Below, piece after piece: positions 53,341-62,612 of a DNA stretch of 64,000 bases (positions within the stretch are counted from its first letter, which is position 1; each line of letters opens with the position of its first letter). Under the pieces are notes generated by a model, which was not told the DNA's origin, ran no database searches, and saw only the letters and a program-made list of their open reading frames with translations. This stretch comes from Nitratireductor pacificus pht-3B (lineage in GTDB: Bacteria; Pseudomonadota; Alphaproteobacteria; Rhizobiales; Rhizobiaceae): the NCBI RefSeq assembly GCF_000300335.1, contig NZ_AMRM01000001.1, positions 186,001 to 250,000 of the forward strand. The letters run 5' to 3'. The position numbers and the translations under genes are program-made.

Positions 53341-54813
53341 ATGACCGTCGTGACGAAAACCGAGACGAAAGGGGCGATGCCCGTGATGGATGCACCGGAA
53401 CTCTCGCCCAGGACCATCGTGAAGCCCGATCTTCTGTCGGTGGAGGATGCCAAAGGCCTGAGCGTCGAACGGATGACCGACCTGTTCAAGGCGCATCTGA
53501 ACCCCGGTCAGCTTCACTTCATGAAGCTGCTCGGCTTCCACAAGGTGAAGATCGAAAGCGCCGAGGGGATGTACTACATCGACCAGAACGGCCGGAAGAT
53601 CCTCGATTTCTTCGGCGGTTTCGGCTCTCTGGCCTTCGGACACAACCACCCGCGCATCCTCGAGGCGCGGCAGAAGTTCCAGAACGAGAAGCGCCACGAG
53701 ATCGCCATCGCTTTCATGTCGCAGTATGCGACGGCGCTGGCGGCCAATCTTGCGGCCTGCTCGCCGGGCGACCTCGACATGGTGTTCCTCGGCTCCTCGG
53801 GTTCCGAGGCGATGGAATCGGCCGTCAAGCTCGCCGAGCGCGCCGCCGGTCCGAAGCGTCCCAAGGTCGTCTATGCGGAAAACTCCTTCCACGGCAAGAC
53901 GAAGGGCGTGCTGACCATCACGGACGGCAATCTCTATCGCGCCGAGTTCCGCCTGACGGACAACACGGTGCGTGTGCCGTTCGGCGATATCGACGCCATC
54001 GAAACCGCCTTCCGCACCGACCCCGAGATCGGCGCCATCGTGCTGGAGACGGTGCAGGGCGGCGGCGGCATCAACGAGGCGCCGCGCGAATTCTGGCAGA
54101 AGCTGCGCCAGCTCTGCGACCAGTACGGTGTGATCTGGGTGGCCGACGAGGTGCAGTGCGGCTACGGGCGCACCGGCCGTTTCTATGCCTTCGAGCACTA
54201 TGACGTGGTGCCGGACATCACGGCGCTTGCCAAGTCGCTGGGCGCCGGCAAGGCGGCCATCGCCGCCATGATCGCCAGGCGCGACATCTACATGAAGGCC
54301 TACGGCACGCCGAAGACGGCGATGATCCACGCCATGGCCACCTTCGGCGGCATCGGCGAGGCCTGCGCCACGGCGATCGAGGGCACCAACGTGCTTTACG
54401 ACGAGGCGCTGATGGAGAACGCCGAAAGCACCGGTGCCTATCTCGTCGAGCGGCTCAACGCGCTGAAGGACAAGTATCCGCGCATCATCAAGGACATTCG
54501 CGGGCGCGGCTGCATGGTGGGCCTCGAGTTCCACGACTTCTCGCAGACGCTGCCGGCGGTCCTGCGGCCGGTCGTCGGCATGCTGGACGACAAGCTGAAG
54601 GGATCGCTTTCCGGCTTCGTCGGCGCGCTGCTCCTGCGCGATTACGACGTTCTGGTGGCCTTCACCGAGTACAACCGCAACGTCATCCGCCTCCTGCCGC
54701 CGCTCGTCATGCGACCCGAGCATGTGGACAAGCTGGTGGATTCGCTCGACGCCCTGCTCGGGCGCGGCGTCGTCGCCATCGTGAAGGATTTCGTCAAAAG
54801 CCAGGTGAAGTAG
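53341..54813 (+). CDS. Class III aminotransferase
   Basis: This 490-residue PLP-dependent enzyme of the acetylornithine/glutamate-semialdehyde aminomutase superfamily has FGGFGSLAFGHNHP, FLGSSGSEAMESAVKLAERAAG, ENSFHGKTKGVLTITDGN, VIWVADEVQCGYGRTGRFYAFEHY and the PLP lysine Lys298 in TALAKSLGAGK. An N-terminal extension of about 60 residues precedes the fold. Its substrate is unknown; the operon suggests amino-sugar or aldehyde transamination. GGGAGG just before ATG 53341. The longer ORF upstream overlaps the epimerase gene and is not used. Confidence 0.87.
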   Translation: MTVVTKTETKGAMPVMDAPELSPRTIVKPDLLSVEDAKGLSVERMTDLFKAHLNPGQLHFMKLLGFHKVKIESAEGMYYIDQNGRKILDFFGGFGSLAFGHNHPRILEARQKFQNEKRHEIAIAFMSQYATALAANLAACSPGDLDMVFLGSSGSEAMESAVKLAERAAGPKRPKVVYAENSFHGKTKGVLTITDGNLYRAEFRLTDNTVRVPFGDIDAIETAFRTDPEIGAIVLETVQGGGGINEAPREFWQKLRQLCDQYGVIWVADEVQCGYGRTGRFYAFEHYDVVPDITALAKSLGAGKAAIAAMIARRDIYMKAYGTPKTAMIHAMATFGGIGEACATAIEGTNVLYDEALMENAESTGAYLVERLNALKDKYPRIIKDIRGRGCMVGLEFHDFSQTLPAVLRPVVGMLDDKLKGSLSGFVGALLLRDYDVLVAFTEYNRNVIRLLPPLVMRPEHVDKLVDSLDALLGRGVVAIVKDFVKSQVK

Positions 54814-54896
54814 GAACCGGCATCTGACAAGATGAGTCCGGTTTGGCTTTCAAGAGCTTGAAAGATCTATGAAATAGCGCCTCTCGCGCGACAATT

Positions 54897-54924
54897 GGCC
54901 GGGCTTGTCCCGGCCTTCTTTTTT
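54897..54924 (+). terminator. Intrinsic terminator after the aminotransferase
   Basis: Stem GGCCGGG / CCCGGCC with a five-base loop and TTCTTTTTT. It ends the HAD-UbiA to aminotransferase operon. Confidence 0.85.
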
Positions 54925-54939
54925 GCGGTGGCGCGCGCG

Positions 54940-55056
54940 CCTCATCCCCCTGCCGGGACCTTCTCCCCGCAGGCGGGGAGAAGGAGGCTTTCACCAGCGT
55001 TGCGGACGTCGTCCTTCTCCCCGTGACGGGGAGAAGGTGCCGGCAGGCGGATGAGG
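54940..55056. repeat. 117-bp dispersed palindromic element (MITE-like)
   Basis: The ends are inverted repeats (CCTCATCCCCCTGCCGG at the left, complement of CCGGCAGGCGGATGAGG at the right, one mismatch). Two hairpins lie inside: CCTTCTCCCCGC-AG-GCGGGGAGAAGG (54959-54984) and CCTTCTCCCCG-TGA-CGGGGAGAAGG (55013-55037), with an unrelated centre. The CCTTCTCCCCG text is a repeat known to be common in rhizobial intergenic regions. It lies between converging genes. Confidence 0.75.
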
Positions 55057-55079
55057 GGCGGGTGCCCGACGCTGAACCC

Positions 55080-56807
55080 CTATTCGATCCTGTCCGCCAT
55101 GCGCGGGCTGAGATAGGCATCGAAGCAGTCGTTGAGGGCGATCTTCTGATGGTCCTGCATGGCGGGCGCGTAGAGCGCCAGGAGGTCGGCGTTCGCCGTC
55201 GTGAGCGGGCAGGTGGGGTGCAGGATGAGATCCGTCTCGCGCACCGCCTCCAGCGCCTCGGCATCGGGCGCGGGAACGGTGCGTGTCGGGTCGGCGCCGA
55301 TGGAGACGTGTCGCGGCGCTTGCCGGTCCAGGAGCCAGGGGAACGGGTTCACGAAGTTGAGGTTCATGACCGTCTCGAAGGTCACGCCCTGTTCTTCTTC
55401 CAGGGCGCGGATCGCGCCGATGGCGTCGTCGATGGCCATCAGATGCGCGACCTGGAAGTCGAATTCCGAGTAGAAGACATAGGCGGGCAGTTCCTGGATG
55501 CGGATGAAGTCCGCATAGGTCTCGCGGTGTCTTGCGTAGAAGCTCAGCATCTTCTCGGCGCGGGCGAGGACTTCCGGACGCATGTTGAGGCGGCCGAGCG
55601 TCTTCAGGTTGTCGCCCGGCATCGAGACGTTCTTGAGCGCCCCGACATAGGTGCGTGCGGCCCGCTCGGCGGTGTTGACCAGGGGCGGCAGCGCCGCGGC
55701 GGCGGCAAGCGCGACGGCGGTGACGACAACGCCGCGTGGCGCGTCGCTCCGCCATAACCGCAGAAGGACGGGCAGGAGGACCGGCCAGATGAAGATGAGC
55801 GCCTGGCTGCCGGTGTTCTGGGTTTCGAAGAAGATGCCGGCTAGGAGCACGGCCACAATCCAGAACGCGTCATGGTCGAGGAAGCGGGCGACCGCCGCAA
55901 GACGCGGCGGGGTGCGCAGCGTGACAGCAAGCGCGGCGCGGTCCCGGTAGAGCGTGAACAGGGCGAGCAGCCCCGCCGGGACGACGATGCCGAATGTGTG
56001 CGAGGCCGCCTGGAGGAAGCGGGGCAGGAGGCTGCCCTCATTCATCAGGACAAGCGTCAGAATGTCGTCGAGATAGTTGAGCGTAATGCCGTTCCAGAGC
56101 TCGAGGGCGCCGAGAATGGCAAGGAAGATCAGCGCCGCGGCGATGGCGGTGCGCAGCCGGACACGGCCCGCCGCAAAAGCGAAGGCGCACAGAAGCCCGC
56201 CCGCGGCAAAGCCGGTGATCTTGGTCAGGAACAGCGCCGTCATGCCCGCCACGATGGAGACGAGGAGCAGGCGCTGGTCGCGCAGATAGACGAGCGCGAC
56301 GATCAGCGCATAGAGAAGCTGGCAAACCTGCCGGTTGTAGACGGCAAAGCCGTCCGAACCCGGAAACGGATAGAACTCGCGCGTATTGAAGGGCAGGATG
56401 GCGAAGGCGAGGAAGGGCAGCAACAGTGCCAGCGCCGTGCCGCGGGATCTTCCATCCACCTGCCACAGCGCCAGCGCCATCAGCGGCGCTGTCACGGCGA
56501 ACAGCGACCAATGGACGAGAAGCAGCGGCTGCGCGTTCGGAAAGAGTTTTAGGCCCCCGGCGAAAAGATAGTAGCCGAGCGGGCCGACGGGCGCGAAGAA
56601 ATCGGTCGCCGGGACCTGGCCGGAGAGGAGTCGGTTGGCCGCGTCGAAATAGATGAACAGATCCCAATACATCGGGCCGATCGGCACGTTGATCGGCAGG
56701 AGAAGGATGGTCGCCATCGCAAGCGCCGCCAGGCACAGCAGCGCGAGCGGGCTCGTGAGACGCGCATGCCTCTTCGCCGCCGTAGGGTGTTCGACTGCCA
56801 TTGCCAT
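55080..56807 (-). CDS. Multi-pass membrane protein, probable GT-C-type glycosyltransferase
   Basis: This 575-residue protein has about ten to twelve hydrophobic helices in residues 20-400 and a C-terminal periplasmic-looking domain of about 180 residues. After the first helix comes MYWDLFIYFDAANRLLSGQV then TDFFAPVGPLGYYL, the acidic first loop typical of GT-C enzymes that use polyprenyl-phosphate sugars. No named family is certain. Convergent with the polyprenyl-phosphate-sugar operon, it could transfer the sugar made there (inference). ATG 56807 has GGAGA upstream; ATG 56801 is in frame. Confidence 0.65.
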   Translation of the reverse strand: MAMAVEHPTAAKRHARLTSPLALLCLAALAMATILLLPINVPIGPMYWDLFIYFDAANRLLSGQVPATDFFAPVGPLGYYLFAGGLKLFPNAQPLLLVHWSLFAVTAPLMALALWQVDGRSRGTALALLLPFLAFAILPFNTREFYPFPGSDGFAVYNRQVCQLLYALIVALVYLRDQRLLLVSIVAGMTALFLTKITGFAAGGLLCAFAFAAGRVRLRTAIAAALIFLAILGALELWNGITLNYLDDILTLVLMNEGSLLPRFLQAASHTFGIVVPAGLLALFTLYRDRAALAVTLRTPPRLAAVARFLDHDAFWIVAVLLAGIFFETQNTGSQALIFIWPVLLPVLLRLWRSDAPRGVVVTAVALAAAAALPPLVNTAERAARTYVGALKNVSMPGDNLKTLGRLNMRPEVLARAEKMLSFYARHRETYADFIRIQELPAYVFYSEFDFQVAHLMAIDDAIGAIRALEEEQGVTFETVMNLNFVNPFPWLLDRQAPRHVSIGADPTRTVPAPDAEALEAVRETDLILHPTCPLTTANADLLALYAPAMQDHQKIALNDCFDAYLSPRMADRIE

Positions 56808-56892
56808 GTGGTCTCCGTGATGCATCGTTCCCGCGGTCAGGCTTGTTTCTAACGGAAAGCCGATCACAAGACGTTAACTCTCGGGCGCAATC

Positions 56893-56920
56893 GCACTCTG
56901 CACTCCGCACTCCGCACTCC
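56893..56920 (+). repeat. Four tandem copies of a 7-bp repeat
   Basis: GCACTCT is followed by three exact GCACTCC units in the intergenic region between the GT-C-like gene and the dehydrogenase gene. A short slippage-prone tandem array of unknown importance. Confidence 0.8.
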
Positions 56921-57079
56921 GCAGGCCGTTCAGCCGTCCGGCGCCGCGATGGCGCTGGCCGCTTCCGCGATGTCGCATTCAGGCAACGGCCACGCGCCGC
57001 GCGCGGACTAGATTGCGTTGCAGGATCGGATCGAAGATGGCGCACCGATGCGCCGGGGTTTTGGAGGGAGGGTGCCGGC

Positions 57080-59599
57080 ATGAAAACCAGGGCGCGCGCG
57101 GTGGTGATCGGCGGCGGTGTGGTCGGCGTCTCGACGCTCTACCACCTGGCGAAGAAGGGCTGGTCGGACGTGGTGCTCGTCGAGCGCAAGGAACTGACCT
57201 CCGGCTCCACCTGGCATGCGGCCGGGCTTCTGCCGTTGTTCAATATGAGCTACTCGGTCGGGCAGATCCACAAATACTCGGTAAAATTCTACCGCGAGCT
57301 TCAGGAGGAAACCGGCATGAATGTCGGTTTCACGCAATGCTCCAACATTCGTCTGGCGCGCACCAAGGATCGCTGGGACGAGTACATGTATTACGCAGGG
57401 ATCGCCGAGACCATCGGCGTTCCGGTCAACATCCTGACGCCGGAAGAGGTCAGGGACATCTGGCCGCTTTGCGAGACGGACGGGCTTCTGGGAGCGATCC
57501 AGCACCCGGATGACGGCTATATCCAGCCGGCCGATCTCACCCAGGCGCTGGCCAAGGGCGCGCGCGACCTTGGCGCCACGATCTACCGCAACACGGCCGT
57601 GACGGCGATTGCGCAGGCCGTGGACGGAGGCTGGATCGTCACCACGGACAAGGGCGAGATCGCCTGCGAGCACGTTGTCTCCTGCACCGGCAATTTTGCA
57701 CGGAGGACCGGCGCCATGGTCGGTCTCGACGTGCCGGTGATCCCGGTCGAGCATCAGTACATCGTCACCGAGCCGCATCCGGCCATCGTCGCGCGCAGGA
57801 AGGAAGGTCTGCCGGAGATGGGCGTGCTGCGCGAGAGCGATTCCTCCTGGTACATGCGCGAGGAGAATGGCGGGCTGCTGCTCGGCCCCTATGAGGTCGG
57901 TGCGCCGTGCTGCTATGTGGACGGACCCTCGGACGACAGCGAGTACGAGCTGTTCCAGGAGGATCTGGAGCGGCTTATGCCCTATGTGGAGACGGCCATC
58001 GCCCGCGTGCCGGCCTTCGGCGAGGTGGGCATCAAGAAGATCTACAACGGCGCCATCGCCTACACGCCGGACGGGTCGCCGATCATCGGGCCGGCGCCGG
58101 GGCTGAAGAATTTCTGGCTCAATGAAGGCCATTCCTTCGGCGTCACGGCGGCCGGCGGGGCCGGCTGGCAGCTCGCCGAATGGATCGTCGGGGGCGAACC
58201 CTCCATCGACATGATGGGTGTCGATCCGCGCCGCTTCGGCCCCTATGCGACCGAAGGCTATCTGCGCGAGAAGAACGAGGAAGCCTACGCCAACGTCTTC
58301 ACCCCGCACTATCCCGATGAGGAACGCTCGGCGGCGCGTCCGCTGAAGACGACGCCCTGCTACGGGCGCATGGCGGCGCTCGGTGCGGTGTTCGGCTCGG
58401 TCTATGGGTGGGAGCGGCCGAACTGGTTCGCGCCGGAGGGCTATGCCGTGCCGGAAGGTGAACTCGGCGTCGGCGCGGACGTGCTTCTCGATCACAATCA
58501 CGCGCCGGCGCTGCCCGACGGGCGGGTGGTGGAAAAATGGTCCTTCCGCCGCTCCAACTATTTCGAGCATGTCGGCCGCGAGGTGCGGAACGTGCACGAG
58601 AATGTCGGCCTGCTCGACATGTCGGCCTTCGCCAAGATGGAGGTCTCGGGCCCGGGCGCGCGGGCCTGGCTCGACGGCATCCTGGCGAACCGCATCCCGA
58701 AGAAGCAGGGCAGGGTGGCGCTCTGCCACCTGCTGACGAAGAATGGTGGCGTGCGCTCGGAATTCACTGTCTACGAGTGGAAGCCGGGGCGCTTCTATCT
58801 CGTGTCGGCGGGTGCCTATGAGGCGCACGACCACGACGTCCTGTTAAAACTCCTGCCGGCGGACGGCTCGGTGACGCTGCGGCCGATCACGCAGCAATAC
58901 GGCGTTCTGGTGCTGGCGGGGCCGAAGAGCCGCGACGTGCTGCGCAAGGTCACCCGCACCAGCCTTTCCAATGCCGATTTCCCGTGGCTTTCGGGCAGGC
59001 CTGTTTCCATCGGCACGGCGAGCGCCCACGCGCTGCGCGTCAATTTCGTCGGCGAGCTGGGCTGGGAGCTGCATCACCCCATCGAGATGCAGAACGCGAT
59101 CTTCGACGCGCTGATCGAGGCCGGCGCGGAATTCGGCATCAGGCCGTTCGGCATCCGCGCGATGACGGCGATGGCCATCGAGAAAAGCTACCGCCTGATC
59201 CCGCGCGAACTGTCGATCGAGTACACGGCCTGGGAAAGCGGTCTCGACCGCTTCGTCCATCCCGACAAGGGCGATTTCATCGGCCGCGAGGCGCTGTTGC
59301 GCCAGCGGGAGACCGGGCCGGGCTGGGCCTATGTGACGCTGGAGGTGCAGGGCGTGACCAACGCCGACGCGCGCGGCAGCGAGGCGATCCACAAGGACGG
59401 CGTGCTGGTGGGCCGAGCCACCCATGGCGGCTTCGGCTGGCGCACCGGCAAGAGCCTGGCGCTGGCCATGGTGCGGCCCGACCACGCGGAAATCGGTACC
59501 CAACTGACCATCAGGATCCTCGGAACGCCGCACGCGGCAAGGGTGATCGCCGAAAGCCCGTTCGATCCGGAAAACGCCGCGCTGCGCGCCGACGGGTGA
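57080..59599 (+). CDS. Dimethylglycine/sarcosine dehydrogenase-like FAD oxidoreductase (GcvT family)
   Basis: This 839-residue protein has an N-terminal DAO-type FAD domain (VVIGGGVVGVSTLYHLAKKG; SGSTWHAAGLL with His46 at the position of the covalent FAD histidine of dimethylglycine dehydrogenase), FAO_M-like middle region and a C-terminal GcvT/THF-binding domain (FAKMEVSGPGARAWLDGI, GELGWELHHP, ESGLDRFVHPDKGDFIGREAL). It would oxidatively demethylate N,N-dimethylglycine or sarcosine to methylene-THF. ATG 57080 lies after GGAGGGAGGG. The sox operon at 40601-45722 and a GlxA-type regulator nearby fit glycine-betaine-derived catabolism. Confidence 0.88.
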   Translation: MKTRARAVVIGGGVVGVSTLYHLAKKGWSDVVLVERKELTSGSTWHAAGLLPLFNMSYSVGQIHKYSVKFYRELQEETGMNVGFTQCSNIRLARTKDRWDEYMYYAGIAETIGVPVNILTPEEVRDIWPLCETDGLLGAIQHPDDGYIQPADLTQALAKGARDLGATIYRNTAVTAIAQAVDGGWIVTTDKGEIACEHVVSCTGNFARRTGAMVGLDVPVIPVEHQYIVTEPHPAIVARRKEGLPEMGVLRESDSSWYMREENGGLLLGPYEVGAPCCYVDGPSDDSEYELFQEDLERLMPYVETAIARVPAFGEVGIKKIYNGAIAYTPDGSPIIGPAPGLKNFWLNEGHSFGVTAAGGAGWQLAEWIVGGEPSIDMMGVDPRRFGPYATEGYLREKNEEAYANVFTPHYPDEERSAARPLKTTPCYGRMAALGAVFGSVYGWERPNWFAPEGYAVPEGELGVGADVLLDHNHAPALPDGRVVEKWSFRRSNYFEHVGREVRNVHENVGLLDMSAFAKMEVSGPGARAWLDGILANRIPKKQGRVALCHLLTKNGGVRSEFTVYEWKPGRFYLVSAGAYEAHDHDVLLKLLPADGSVTLRPITQQYGVLVLAGPKSRDVLRKVTRTSLSNADFPWLSGRPVSIGTASAHALRVNFVGELGWELHHPIEMQNAIFDALIEAGAEFGIRPFGIRAMTAMAIEKSYRLIPRELSIEYTAWESGLDRFVHPDKGDFIGREALLRQRETGPGWAYVTLEVQGVTNADARGSEAIHKDGVLVGRATHGGFGWRTGKSLALAMVRPDHAEIGTQLTIRILGTPHAARVIAESPFDPENAALRADG

Positions 59600-59701
59600 G
59601 GCGCCGGGGGTTTTCCACCGGTCGCGCGAATGTGATCGCCCTCCGGCGGCGCCGGCGAGACAGTGTTTTGCCGGCAGCCGCCCGTGGGGTACACTTCGCG
59701 C

Positions 59702-60544
59702 ATGTCCAGGTCCTTTGGAGGTCTGCGGTTCCTCGGACGCGGCGTACTGGTCGCGATGGGGGGACTTTGCGGCCTTCTGGCGCTCCCGCAGCCCCCCGCC
59801 CAGGCGCAGGAAGCCGTCGATGTGGAGCTGGTTCTGGCGGTCGATGTTTCGTTATCGATGTCGGCCGGTGAACTGGAGATCCAGCGCCGGGGCTATGCGG
59901 CGGCCCTCACGCACAAGGAGGTGATCGACGCCATCCTCGACGGCGCGCATGGCAAGATCGCCATCACCTATTTCGAATGGGCGGGCTCCCTTTCGCAGCA
60001 TGTCATCGTGCCGTGGACGGTGATCGCCTCGGCGGAGGATGCGATGCTGGTGGCCGAACGTCTCTCCGCCCGGCCGCCGAACAGCGCGCGCCGCACCTCG
60101 ATCTCCGGCGCCCTGCAGTTCGCCGGCGATCTGTTCGCCGAAAGCGGCTTTCGCGGCATGCGGCGGGTGGTCGACATTTCCGGTGACGGACCCAACAATC
60201 AGGGCGTGCCGGTGGTCGCCGCGCGCGACGCGCTGACCAGCGCCGGCATAACCGTCAACGGCCTTCCCCTGATGACCAATGGCGGTCTCACCTCGAGCTT
60301 CGACGTGGACGATCTGGACCGCTACTACCGCGAATGCGTGATCGGCGGGCCGGGAGCTTTCATGATCCCGGTCAACGACTGGACCCAGTTCCCCGAGGCG
60401 ATCCGGCGCAAGCTTGTCCTGGAACTGGCCTGGAAAAGTGATGAAAGCCCACCGCTGCTCCTTGCTCAGGCGGAGGGCGGTTATGACTGCATGATCGGCG
60501 AGAAGATGTGGCGCGACCGCTCGTGGATGTGGACGGATCCGTGA
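59702..60544 (+). CDS. DUF1194 domain-containing secreted protein (VWA-like)
   Basis: This 280-residue protein has a signal peptide (FLGRGVLVAMGGLCGLLALPQPPAQAQ) and a von Willebrand-A-like fold. DVSLSMSAGELEIQRRGY contains the MIDAS-like DxSxS, and RRVVDISGDGPNNQG the later metal-site Asp. DUF1194 proteins are common in Hyphomicrobiales and are of unknown role, presumably periplasmic adhesion or complex assembly. ATG 59702 is chosen at the signal peptide. Confidence 0.87.
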   Translation: MSRSFGGLRFLGRGVLVAMGGLCGLLALPQPPAQAQEAVDVELVLAVDVSLSMSAGELEIQRRGYAAALTHKEVIDAILDGAHGKIAITYFEWAGSLSQHVIVPWTVIASAEDAMLVAERLSARPPNSARRTSISGALQFAGDLFAESGFRGMRRVVDISGDGPNNQGVPVVAARDALTSAGITVNGLPLMTNGGLTSSFDVDDLDRYYRECVIGGPGAFMIPVNDWTQFPEAIRRKLVLELAWKSDESPPLLLAQAEGGYDCMIGEKMWRDRSWMWTDP

Positions 60545-60568
60545 GAGCCGCCGCGCGCTAGGTCAAAC

Positions 60569-61054
60569 CTACAGTTTCGCGGCCACCGCCTCGAGCTGGT
60601 CGGCGCACTGACCCCAACCTTCGTGAAAGCCCATCTTTTCATGCGCTTCCAGGTCTTCCTTCGTCCAGTGCAGGGCCCGGGCGACATAGCGGGTCTTGCC
60701 GTCGCCGGCGTCCTCGAAGGTGATGATCCCGGTGAAGAAGGGCTTTTCGGAAGGCTGCCAGGCGCTGGTGAATGCGTCGGTGAAGACGATCTTCTCGTTC
60801 TCCACGACGTCCAGATAGACGCCCGCGTTCGGATATTCGTTGCCTTCAGGGTCCTTCATGACGATCAGGCTGCCGCCGCCAGGACGCACGTCGATCTCCG
60901 CCTTGCCGATCGTCCAGGGGGCCGGCACGAACCATTTCTTGAGAATCTCCGCATCGGTCCAGGCGCGGAAGACATTTTTGCGCGGCGCGTCGATGATGCG
61001 GCCAAGGACGAGTTCGCGGTCGGTGGCGGGCTTGATGTCGATGGGGGTTGCCAT
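60569..61054 (-). CDS. SRPBCC (AHSA1-type) family protein
   Basis: This 161-residue START/Bet-v1-fold protein has ELVLGRIIDAPRKNVFRAWTDAEILKKWFVPAPW, the characteristic AHSA1 N-terminus, and ALHWTKEDLEAHEKMGFHEGWGQCADQL at the C-terminus. Such proteins bind hydrophobic ligands; the specific role is unknown. ATG 61054 has AAGGAGAG eight bases upstream. Downstream of the GlxA-type regulator gene on the same strand, with about 110 bases between. Confidence 0.88.
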   Translation of the reverse strand: MATPIDIKPATDRELVLGRIIDAPRKNVFRAWTDAEILKKWFVPAPWTIGKAEIDVRPGGGSLIVMKDPEGNEYPNAGVYLDVVENEKIVFTDAFTSAWQPSEKPFFTGIITFEDAGDGKTRYVARALHWTKEDLEAHEKMGFHEGWGQCADQLEAVAAKL

Positions 61055-61164
61055 TGTCAGCTCTCCTTCTGTGGGTTGTGCATCTAGGACGCGACGGCCC
61101 GGGACGATCCGACAGGCGCGCCGAATTTTTCGGGAGAAGCCGTCCCGCGGCGGGCGGCAAGCGC

Positions 61165-62163
61165 TCAGGCGGCCAGAAGCTGCTTGCGGTCGGCGCGTTC
61201 CTGCTGGGGCGAGCGCGCATAGAGCTCGCGATAGCACTTCGAAAAATGCGAGGCCGAGACGAACCCGCAGGCGACCGCCACCTCGACCACGGGCATCGGC
61301 GACTGGATCAGCAGGTGACGTGCGCGGTCGAGGCGGATTTCAAGATAGTAGCGGGCCGGCGAACGTCCCATTTCCTGGCGGAACAGGCGTTCGATCTGAC
61401 GGCGTGACAGGCCGACATTGTCGGCGATCTCGACGAGGGAGAGCGGTTCGGAAAGATTGGCTTCCATCAGTTCGATGATGGTCAGGACCTTGGAGTTCTG
61501 CACGCCCAGGCGCGCGCGCAGGGGCAGGCGCTGGCGGTCGGAAGGGCTGCGGATGCGGTCGGTCAATAACTGCTCGCAGACGCGATTGACCAGGGCCTCG
61601 TCAAAATCCTCGCCGATGAGCTTGAGCATCATGTCCATCGCCGCGGTGCCGCCGGCGCAGGTATAGATGTTGGCTTCCATCTCGAAGAGATCGGCGAAGA
61701 CGTTGGCCCTGGGATATTTTTCCGCGAAGCCCGGCAGGTTCTCCCAATGGATCGCGCAGCGCTTGTCGGCCAGCAGTCCCGCTGCGGCGAGGATGTGCGC
61801 GGCGGTGCAGAGGCCGCCGATCGCCACGCCGCGATTATACTCCTCGCGCAGCCAGGCGAAGACAGACTTCTCGTCGTAGGTCTCGATGTTGAGGCCGCCG
61901 CAGACGATGACCATCGAGGGGCGTTCATGACTGCTCATCTTGCGCCGTTCTTCGGCGAGCGACCAGCCAACCGCCACCTGGACGCCGTTGGAGGCAGAGA
62001 CCGGTAAGCCGTCGATACTCGCAAGCCGCCATTGATAGGCTTCGTAGCCGGCCATCCGGTTTGCCATGCGCAGGGGTTCGAGCGCGGCGGCGAAGGCCAT
62101 CATGGTGAAGTCCGGAACGAGGAAGAAGACGATCGACCTCTTGTGGAGTATTCCGTCCGGCAT
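61165..62163 (-). CDS. GlxA family transcriptional regulator (GATase1-AraC)
   Basis: This 332-residue regulator has an N-terminal DJ-1/PfpI-like domain (RSIVFFLVPDFTMMAFAAALEPLRMANR, GGLCTAAHILAAAGLL) and a C-terminal AraC/XylS DNA-binding domain (SLVEIADNVGLSRRQIERLFRQEMGRSPARYYLEIRLDRAR, ACGFVSASHFSKCYRELYARSP). The same architecture as GbdR, the glycine-betaine/dimethylglycine activator of Pseudomonas. Since dimethylglycine/sarcosine catabolic genes are nearby, this is a plausible GbdR-like activator (inference from context). Confidence 0.9.
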   Translation of the reverse strand: MPDGILHKRSIVFFLVPDFTMMAFAAALEPLRMANRMAGYEAYQWRLASIDGLPVSASNGVQVAVGWSLAEERRKMSSHERPSMVIVCGGLNIETYDEKSVFAWLREEYNRGVAIGGLCTAAHILAAAGLLADKRCAIHWENLPGFAEKYPRANVFADLFEMEANIYTCAGGTAAMDMMLKLIGEDFDEALVNRVCEQLLTDRIRSPSDRQRLPLRARLGVQNSKVLTIIELMEANLSEPLSLVEIADNVGLSRRQIERLFRQEMGRSPARYYLEIRLDRARHLLIQSPMPVVEVAVACGFVSASHFSKCYRELYARSPQQERADRKQLLAA

Positions 62164-62361
62164 CTCACACTCCCGAGCGTGACAGCGGCTTGTCTGCGCG
62201 AAGCCGTCATCGAAGCGTCATCAGGAACGCCCTTTCCTGTCAATGGGTTTGCAGGGGGCGGAGGGGGGTTCCGGCGGATTCGCCGCCAAATCATCCCCAT
62301 CCGGCAGCCGCCGGCTACCCGACAGAGAGTGCGGCCTTCGAACCAGCCGGTGCGGGCTGAT

Positions 62362-62502
62362 CTAGTTGATCAGGAAGCCGAGGCGGGCTGCGGTCAGAGC
62401 GCCGGTCTCGCCGGGCATGGTGCGGCCGAGCCGCTGGCGGGCGAAGACGGTGGTCGGGTTGCTCTGCCGGCTACGGCGCGTGAGGCGGATCAGAAACTTC
62501 AT
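62362..62502 (-). CDS. Small basic protein, 46 residues, unknown function
   Basis: Begins MKFLIRLTRRSRQSNPTT and contains VFARQRLGRTMPGETGALTAARLGFLIN. It is strongly basic, with no signal peptide. GGAGACGCA lies correctly before the ATG. It is not a recognised family. It lies with two further very small minus-strand genes next to an LsrB/VtlR-like regulator, whose relatives control small proteins. A pair of 14-bp direct repeats lies about 110 bases upstream. Confidence 0.55.
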   Translation of the reverse strand: MKFLIRLTRRSRQSNPTTVFARQRLGRTMPGETGALTAARLGFLIN

Positions 62503-62612
62503 CTTGCGTCTCCATCGAAAGACTTCGGCTTTCACCGAGCGCCTTCACATGCGTGATGGAATGGGGTCGCTCGTTATTGCGGTGCACAATAGTCGGTGAA
62601 AGACCGTGCCGT

